Position numbers and translations under genes: made by a program
Origin: Paramacrobiotus metropolitanus
Taxonomy: Eukaryota; Tardigrada; Eutardigrada; Parachela; Macrobiotidae
Assembly: GCF_019649055.1 (NCBI RefSeq)
Contig: NW_026570221.1
Coordinates: 1,922,001-1,986,000 of the forward strand
Reading direction: 5' to 3'
DNA: 64,000 nt
In this document: one piece after another, positions 57,311 through 64,000 of the stretch
Layout: every line of letters begins with the position of its first letter
How positions within the stretch are numbered: the stretch's first letter is position 1
The notes under the pieces: generated by a model
What the model saw: only the letters and a program-made list of their open reading frames with translations
Told to the model about the DNA's origin: nothing
Database searches by the model: none

Positions 57311-60300
57311 AGACCCCCACTTAAAATACAATTACCATCTAAATTCAATATATCGAGTTACGAAAAGAGCAGCCTATCAATCAGGGTTTGTGCCGAATGT
57401 CTTTTTCACGTAATTAGGTGGATAACAAACAGCATCACGATCAGACTGGTAATAAGTTTCAGCAGTTTGGATACCACAAATATCCGCTGTACTTTCCACG
57501 TCTCCATAACAATTTCCATTGAAGTAAGCAGTTAAAGAATTTGGAATTAGACGAGCGTCGCGAGTTTTACACTATTACATTTTTAAAAACTGAATAAACT
57601 GGCGCCCCCAATTATAGCATTCCATTGGTCTACTGCGCGGGCTGCACATCATCGTTTTCGCCTAAGAGAATAAAAGCTGATACCGGTAGACCTTTTAATC
57701 AACTTCAAGCGAAATCAAATATCCGGTAAGGCCCAACTGGAAAGTATAACATTTTTACCCCATTTTAACGGAAAAGAAAATACTGAATTACTGGAAAAGG
57801 GGGAAACGGAAAAGACACATAAGCTAAATATAAATAGTGAAATGTAATTATTAAAAATGTCGACCAGCAAAATAGCGACAGCGCATTATGCGAGTACGAT
57901 CAAATTTCATGTAGGGCGTAATCAGAAGGCAAGCGGCTTATGTCTTATGATGATGTTAGCGGGAGTTGATTATTTGTCACATCTTGCAGTATGTCTGAGA
58001 AAATTCATAAGCGTAATATTCGACCGGAGCGTAGCGAAGGTCCTCTATATTCAAGACCAATGCATTGGTTGATTTCTGTCCGTTACGGAAACCCGTTACG
58101 GAAGTTTGTTACGGAAGTTCGTTACGGAAGTGCGTTACGGAATTTTGTTACGGAAGTAAGTTTGATGTTCACTCAGCTGACCGCTATGACGTCATCACAG
58201 CCAGTGTCAAACTGCCTGTAACGTCATGCAGACCGCCGTGACACAGCGGGTCTGTGTAGCGGTACTGCAGCTCTTGATTTCTTCCCGTTACGGAAGTAAT
58301 GCTATGGTATCACCTCAATTTAACCACTATGACGCTACTGCTAAATGCTGATTTGTAGCGACACATAAAAAAGTGCCACAGTTTTGATTTCTGTCTTTTA
58401 CGTAAATAATACATGACGTTCGGTACATATACGCGCATACATCTCCGTAACGTGATGCACATGAGGGATGGGATCAGCAATAATTATCCACCACCTTAAA
58501 TTTCCCTCTGGGATACTTTTCTGGTCCTCTTTCCCACAGTCACTAGAATAATAACCCTTTGATCGTAAAGGTGCCCTTGGCGGCACTAATCACCGACACG
58601 GGTTTTTAATACCCGGTTTTTAAAATAAATTTTTTAATTTTCATAAACCGCTACGGGGGTTACGAAAGGGCGTACGTTTCGAAGCTCAAAAACTTGTGGT
58701 GGGAAAACGGCGGCAAGTTTACATGGAGACAATATTGCCGAGACGGAGGCAATTCTGCAGGTTATGCACGCCAAAGCACTGGCGTTAAGAATTCTCTCTG
58801 ACATCGATATGTGGTCGGAAATACAACCCATATCCGGCCATTATTGCCCGTCACTCATGTGCATTATGCAAATGCATGGGTTGTATTTGCACCTTGAACG
58901 GTCTGCGTTACTTACGTACTTCAGTAACGGACAAAAATCAAAATGCTATAATTGTTGTCGAGGCCCGCAATAAAATTGCAAAAAGTGGGGACATTTTCTC
59001 TGATAAATTTGATAATGTCATAGCGACATAGATTTGATAATGTCATAGCGATAATTCTGTAACCGACAGAATGAAATCAAGAGCTGCAACTGCAATACCG
59101 TTGAATTGGGCCACTATACAGTACTAAGGTCGCCCGGTACGGCCTGCGATTAACCTTGCGAATGTGAAGTCCCATAACTGAACTTGTGTCCCGTTAATTA
59201 CTACAGCCTCATTGAAATTTTTTGAAACTTTATAATCTTTTAGAAACGTTAAAGGTCGCATATCGGTTTTATACATCGTTCCGTAAATTCGCGGCTTTTC
59301 CAACCAATTAGCTAAAACGCATGAACACTAGCTCGTTCACTCCCCTATCTCCACAATTGCCTGATACAAGTGAATAACCCATGGAACTTTACTTAATACT
59401 GTAAATTATGTTCTTCTTGACTACTCCTTTCAAGCCAAACTTGTTAATTAAATGCAGTTTCCAACAAATTTAGAAGGTAGCGTTGCGAGAAAAAGGTAGC
59501 CTTGCAGCACGTTTTTCACTATTCTCGTACATAGTTTTGTATAATATGCGCTTTTCGTTATTCCACAATGTACTACATCCTGTGCGAACCAATACCGCCA
59601 AAGTAGCGGAAATTTTGCAAGTCTCGCTCCGGTCTGCCAATGCACGCCAAGGTGCATTTTTCTTGTATTTTAGTTCCTATGGACAATCATGTCTTGCTGG
59701 TTTCTTGCGGTAATGCGGAAGACAGAACCGGAAAGGACATTGAACAAATCAAAAACAGTGTTGCCATCTCTGGTCACATTTGCAGTGATTATGGCGGTAT
59801 CGATTAATGCCAGCGCATTACTACGTAAAAACGTTGTAAAACGAGTGGGTCGGTTATTTTGTTTACGCTCGTCAGCGATTGATATATTGTGAATTTTTGC
59901 GCAAGTGCTCATATCATTAAGAGTTTTTGCATTGTGCTAGATCTTTCGAAAAAAATATTGGTTTTCGGATCGAAATAACTATCTTTGTCTTGGGCATCTG
60001 GAAATGGCTGGATTGCTGTCGGTCGGTAATGCCGATAATAACCTTCTTATTGATTACCCTTATGCACCTCTAAGGTTGCAAGGAAGGTGTTTCTGTAAAC
60101 CGAGCCATGTTATTTACAGTGTAGAGTCAGTATGGCGGTGTATAAGTTTTCCGATATATTAAACAAAATAATAATTATATTTTTGTTGACTATAGTGTAT
60201 TTGTCTTATTAATCGAAGCTTTGTTAAATCAGCTGGCCTGACTGACCGCTGTAACTTTTTAAACAATTCGAGAAAAAAACACCTTTCAACGCTCCGTACC

Positions 60301-61653
60301 TCGTATGCCATGGATCGGCTGGTACTTGCCCAGTTTCTACTCTGTATGCTGTCACATTGTACTTGCGGTGCAGGTTTATATCTCTCCACCACATGCTTTC
60401 TTCTGTGCCGGAAGTAAAAAGGTCAAGGTTGCATATTGCACACACACTTGGAAAATAATTAATATAAATTTGATACGAGTACAAACTCCGTAGACTGGAT
60501 CGCGGGGTTCTATTTTCCTGGTGGGTGTAAAAAAACTCACACTCGTTATTATACTTTTGTTATTTTTTTGACTGTTTACATTTGTGCAGGATGTCTGTGT
60601 GCACTCTGTAGGTACAGTAGTCTCATGGTACGTAGGTGATAACCATATTTAAGATATTATTATATCGATGCATTAGCACATCTGATTTGCAATTGGCAGT
60701 ATTCGTGTATTAATAACATTCATGTTCAGAGGGGCAAATTAAATACGAAATTTCGATTCAAATTTCGATTTTGTTTAAAGTCTAGCTAAAAAATAAATAT
60801 CTATATGTGTTACAAATGGTTCATTATAACGAAAAACTGCTTAGCCAGCTTAACGTAACACATCGTATTATTGTCTCTGAAATCTGTTGCCAAAATACAA
60901 TTTCAGGCCGAGGCGGCAAGAACTGTATATGTTGCACCCATCCTAAATATATCACGCGTGACTCTAATCGAATGAATACGCGGTAAACCCAACTCCGGAG
61001 GAAGTAATACCCTACACGTACCGTCTAAATATTAATTTCGACCGCGTTACATAAGATTGTATGTGACCTTCACCCATCCACAATTCTCTGTAAAATGCAT
61101 CAAGAGGCGCGAAATATAATACCTTTAAGGAGAGCAAAAAAAGTGCAAATCTTTTGAAAACAGCGCGTCAACCGCAGGTAGCACTGCTTCCCTCCATCGC
61201 GCCTGCGATTCATGCTGGCAGGTAATCTAGATTTCTTTATACCTCGAGAGACGGAATGATTGTATTAATCCACCCACTTATAGTTAATCAACATTTATGC
61301 ATTTGTGCGTTGTACTGTGTACATACTTTACATGTAGAAAAATATTGCATTTATAGAGGAAGCGTCGTAATAATACATACATATGTATCGCTTACGACTA
61401 ACACCGCCTACACGGGAAGCGTATTGCATACGTATATGGCGCACATCCTTTGTGCTGTGCGCCGGTCGTGCCTACCGAAGGCTGTTTATGGACCATCGTT
61501 TATCAATGCGCTTATTTATCATATACGTGCATATATAGAGGAAAGCACGATTAGAGCAAACTTAAATCACAGTGATTTTTGAAGATTTCATTTTCCAGCG
61601 TTCAGAAAAGTATTCATTTTATTAACTATGAGTATGCACTACTGCCGCACATA
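57311..61653. other. Long intergenic region upstream of receptor cyclase E
   Basis: No supported gene. It contains a tandem array of the unit GTTACGGAAGT at 58080-58162, and a direct duplication around ATTTGATAATGTCATAGCGA near 59005-59052. It should include the promoter of gene E; no element was identified with confidence. Confidence 0.35.
58080..58162. repeat. Short tandem repeat (GTTACGGAAGT-type, about 13 bp unit)
   Basis: Six adjacent imperfect copies of a unit of about 13 bp containing GTTACGGAA. One more isolated copy lies near 58287. Confidence 0.8.
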
Positions 61654-64000
61654 ATGGGGAAGCCTTATTTTATTCGATTACTTTTCGCATTGGCATGTCT
61701 GACTTATTTTTGTTCCGGGATTCAGCTAAATATTGTTACCATCTCGGCATCTTCGAATGCCGGTTCCGGTGTGGAGCCGATGCAGAGCGCTTTTGCTGTA
61801 GCCATGGAGGATATGATCATAAAGTATCCGCGATTATATCAGAATCACACCAGAACTAATCTCACTCTTAAGGAAAACGTCTGCAAAGATTATGAATGGA
61901 CATTTCCTTCGAATGTTTCCTCGTGGTATGGGAAGGGTTATTTTGATAGACCTGGACTTACCATTATACTGACATCAAGTAAGAGTTACTGAAATCATAA
62001 TTAGCTCGATCTCAAGATGATTTGCTAGCAGATTTTCGAGCACCCAGCGGATCGCTTGGCGAATAAAACTGTTTGATTCAAATGGTTATAATCTTTATTA
62101 TGCACGACACTTAGGTATCAAAAATCTTCCCAATGTTTCTTCATCTTTTGACGCTTTGGTTGACAGATCTCATGAATCAGATCCTGTTATAACAAAAGAT
62201 TTCATCCAGAACCAGATCCTGTTAAAACAGGATCTAGTTCTGGATGAAGTCTGCGAACCAGTGCGTCAAAAGATGAGGAAAATTGTGGGAAGATTTTTGA
62301 TACCAAAGAAGTTGTCGTGCATAATGGCAGAATAAAGTTATAGCCATTTGGAATCAAACAGTTTCGTGTATTCGCCGAGCGATCCGCTGGATGCTCGAAA
62401 TCTGTATCCGTTTGTGCTCGCTGGGCGAGCGTACGAAATCATGCCTTCGGATCGGGTAGGACTGCGGAAATGGATGTGGCCGGAATTAAAACGTCTTTCT
62501 CGATCTAAAAACTTTAACCAGCCGTTGGGCGTCATCAAACCAAAATGTATTCAGCTGTGTGATGTACAGGTAGCCGACGGCTACGCAGTAATTTTTCGCA
62601 ATTATTCGCAAGTAATTGTATTACTGTATATTCCGATGGCTACATACATGCCGCGAAATGCACGCAATATTTTTCCGATTAGTTTGAAATTATCGGCACG
62701 TACAGAGCTCGAGTAGTTACCAAATCGTTCAAACTTCAACACGAGCAGTACGGTTTACTAAATCGAAACCGAAGCATGGAAAACACCGGAACAAACGCTA
62801 AAGTGGAGGTTGCCAACAGAAATGCGCATGTCAAGATTAGTTTTTACTGCAAAAAATAATGTTAATGGCATCTACTGGAAGAGAAATTATTTGCAAAATT
62901 ATGTATACTGAATAAAAACTATAAGGTAATACAACTGTTGCAAATGCATTCACAGTTGGCATACCGTAACCAGAATTACTACCATACAACTATATAAATA
63001 ACGTAACTATACGTTAAAAAATCTGTGGCATACTTATTTCAAACTTTAACGGTGGTACTGCTGCAGATGTAATTAGGTATGCAGTCTGTAGTTTTCTGTA
63101 CCAATACTAATTTTTGTTTATGCAATACCTTTCAGTATGCAATCTTGTGGCATCATACATTGGTGATTTTGCTCGAGGTGAGAAAAGCCTATCATTTCCT
63201 GGGTTAGTACACATATGTACACATTCTTTGTTTTTGATACGAATACTTAAGTATGTATAATCACTCCATTGATTATCCCGTGATTACACAGTGCTGTCTC
63301 TTCAATTTTTTTATATTTTCCCCTGTAGAAATGGCTATTCCAACAATGGCATGGTAAGCTCTGACAATCAACTTTATCGAATAAATTGTCAATTAACAGT
63401 ACAATGACCAGATACGTGAACGTACAGTACACATCGTATACGCCGATATGCTGTACAGTCTGTATATGACGTTGCGCTGTCATAGTGCCACCGGCTTTCC
63501 TGATAATCCCCGCTACAGCACCGTGATATCGTTGAGCCCGGGGTCCATCCAGAATTATGCACAAGCACTGGTGACGCTGATGAAGATGAACAACTGGACA
63601 TACATCAGTCTGATCCACGACAATCTCACCGGTGTAGTGGAAGCGGGGAGACCCGTGGCCATTACGACCATGTTCCGGCAGGTTTTTAATGCCAATCTCA
63701 AGATTGTTAACTGCAAATATTTCACCACAGATTCCGTAACCTCTTCCGTGGACGATCTGCGCTATGTAATGACACAAGCCAGTCAACATTCACGCTGTAA
63801 GTTAAGCCATTCAATCAGTCTACTGCAATATAATCACAAAGGTCATCCTTATAAAGAAACTGTCGTTACTTTTAGTGATCATAATTAGCACCTTGACGAT
63901 TCCAATGCGGAAGCTTCTGGTACGGTAAAAACACGTCTTCTGCTTTTAGCTGAATCAACTGACATAATTCCAAGCGCTTTTAGGCTGCGGCTTACGATTT
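61654..64000 (+). CDS. Receptor guanylyl cyclase E, N-terminal part (continues past the window)
   Basis: Exons 61654-61978, 63136-63177, 63329-63353, 63459-63796, 63876-63919 and 63984 onward. The start at ATG 61654 gives a signal peptide (MGKPYFIRLLFALACLTYF). Exon lengths 42, 25 and 44 and their phases equal those of exons 2, 3 and 5 in gene D. Matching segments include CNLVASYIGDFAR against [13 protein letters not shown] of D exon 2. Only the ligand-binding ectodomain is in the window, so membrane, kinase-homology and cyclase parts cannot be judged. It is divergent (head-to-head) to gene D, with the decayed pseudogene between them. Confidence 0.75.
62029..62404. repeat. Large imperfect palindrome in intron 1 of gene E
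   Basis: Two arms of roughly 170-185 nt (62029-62216 and 62237-62404) are inverted copies of each other with scattered differences. They are centred on the perfect 20-nt palindrome GATCCTGTTAAAACAGGATC. The transcript could fold into a long hairpin. It is probably a foldback/MITE-type insertion. Confidence 0.75.

Noticed and set aside
60290-60420. Minus-strand segment with MWWRDINLHRKY resembling the juxtamembrane WW motif of the cyclases
   Set aside because: Only the WW pair and a plausible acceptor support it; no neighbouring cyclase exons were found, so it may be chance.
62348-62716. A 122-codon open frame on + in intron 1 of gene E
   Set aside because: It overlaps one arm of the palindrome, has no recognisable domain and lies between two supported exons of gene E.

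Overview
The window is intron-rich eukaryotic DNA, almost certainly from an invertebrate animal. Evidence: genes with 20 or more short exons, a tandem family of receptor guanylyl cyclases (ANF-receptor type ectodomain, one membrane segment, kinase-homology domain, coiled coil, cyclase domain), multi-pass chemoreceptor-like genes, and a Ty3/gypsy LTR retrotransposon whose primer site matches animal initiator tRNA-Met. Lineage expansions of receptor cyclases suggest an ecdysozoan, perhaps a tardigrade; the sequence alone does not settle this.

Layout. 1-2.6 kb: last exon of one chemoreceptor-like gene and a complete three-exon paralogue (+). 3.0-8.9 kb: receptor cyclase A (-). 10.5-11.8 kb and 13.25-14.3 kb: two convergent chemoreceptor-like genes, both apparently cut short, separated by a palindrome-rich foldback region. 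15.2-20.5 kb: receptor cyclase B (-). 21.2-26.5 kb: receptor cyclase C (-). 27.7-52.8 kb: receptor cyclase D (-), with a small MULE-like element in intron 6 and a 16.9 kb retrotransposon in intron 1. 55.2-57.3 kb: a decayed cyclase pseudogene (-). 61.65 kb to the end: first six exons of receptor cyclase E (+).

A, B and C share one 22-exon structure with nearly invariant exon lengths. D and E share its first exons. This made it possible to place almost every splice site by comparison. It also exposes reading-frame lesions in A, B (two) and C, while D is intact. In A, B and C the first metal-binding Asp of the cyclase domain is Tyr; in D the second is Ser. All four may therefore be non-catalytic or altered.

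The standout object is the retrotransposon at 34302-51193, on the + strand and antisense to gene D. It has 452 bp LTRs differing at one base, a 4 bp target duplication, an iMet primer site, gag, a textbook -1 frameshift signal (UUUAAAC, 6-nt spacer, stem-loop), pol, and then three extra ORFs with no envelope features. ORF3 carries repeated winged-helix modules resembling the linker-histone globular domain. The untranslated gaps between pol, ORF3 and ORF4 hold more than a dozen copies of a motif that reproduces the U5/primer-site junction, several folded into G-U-rich hairpins. The whole element, coding in all frames and non-coding alike, is saturated on one strand with GCCAG/GGCAG pentamers. 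I regard these features as the best candidates for undescribed biology in this window.
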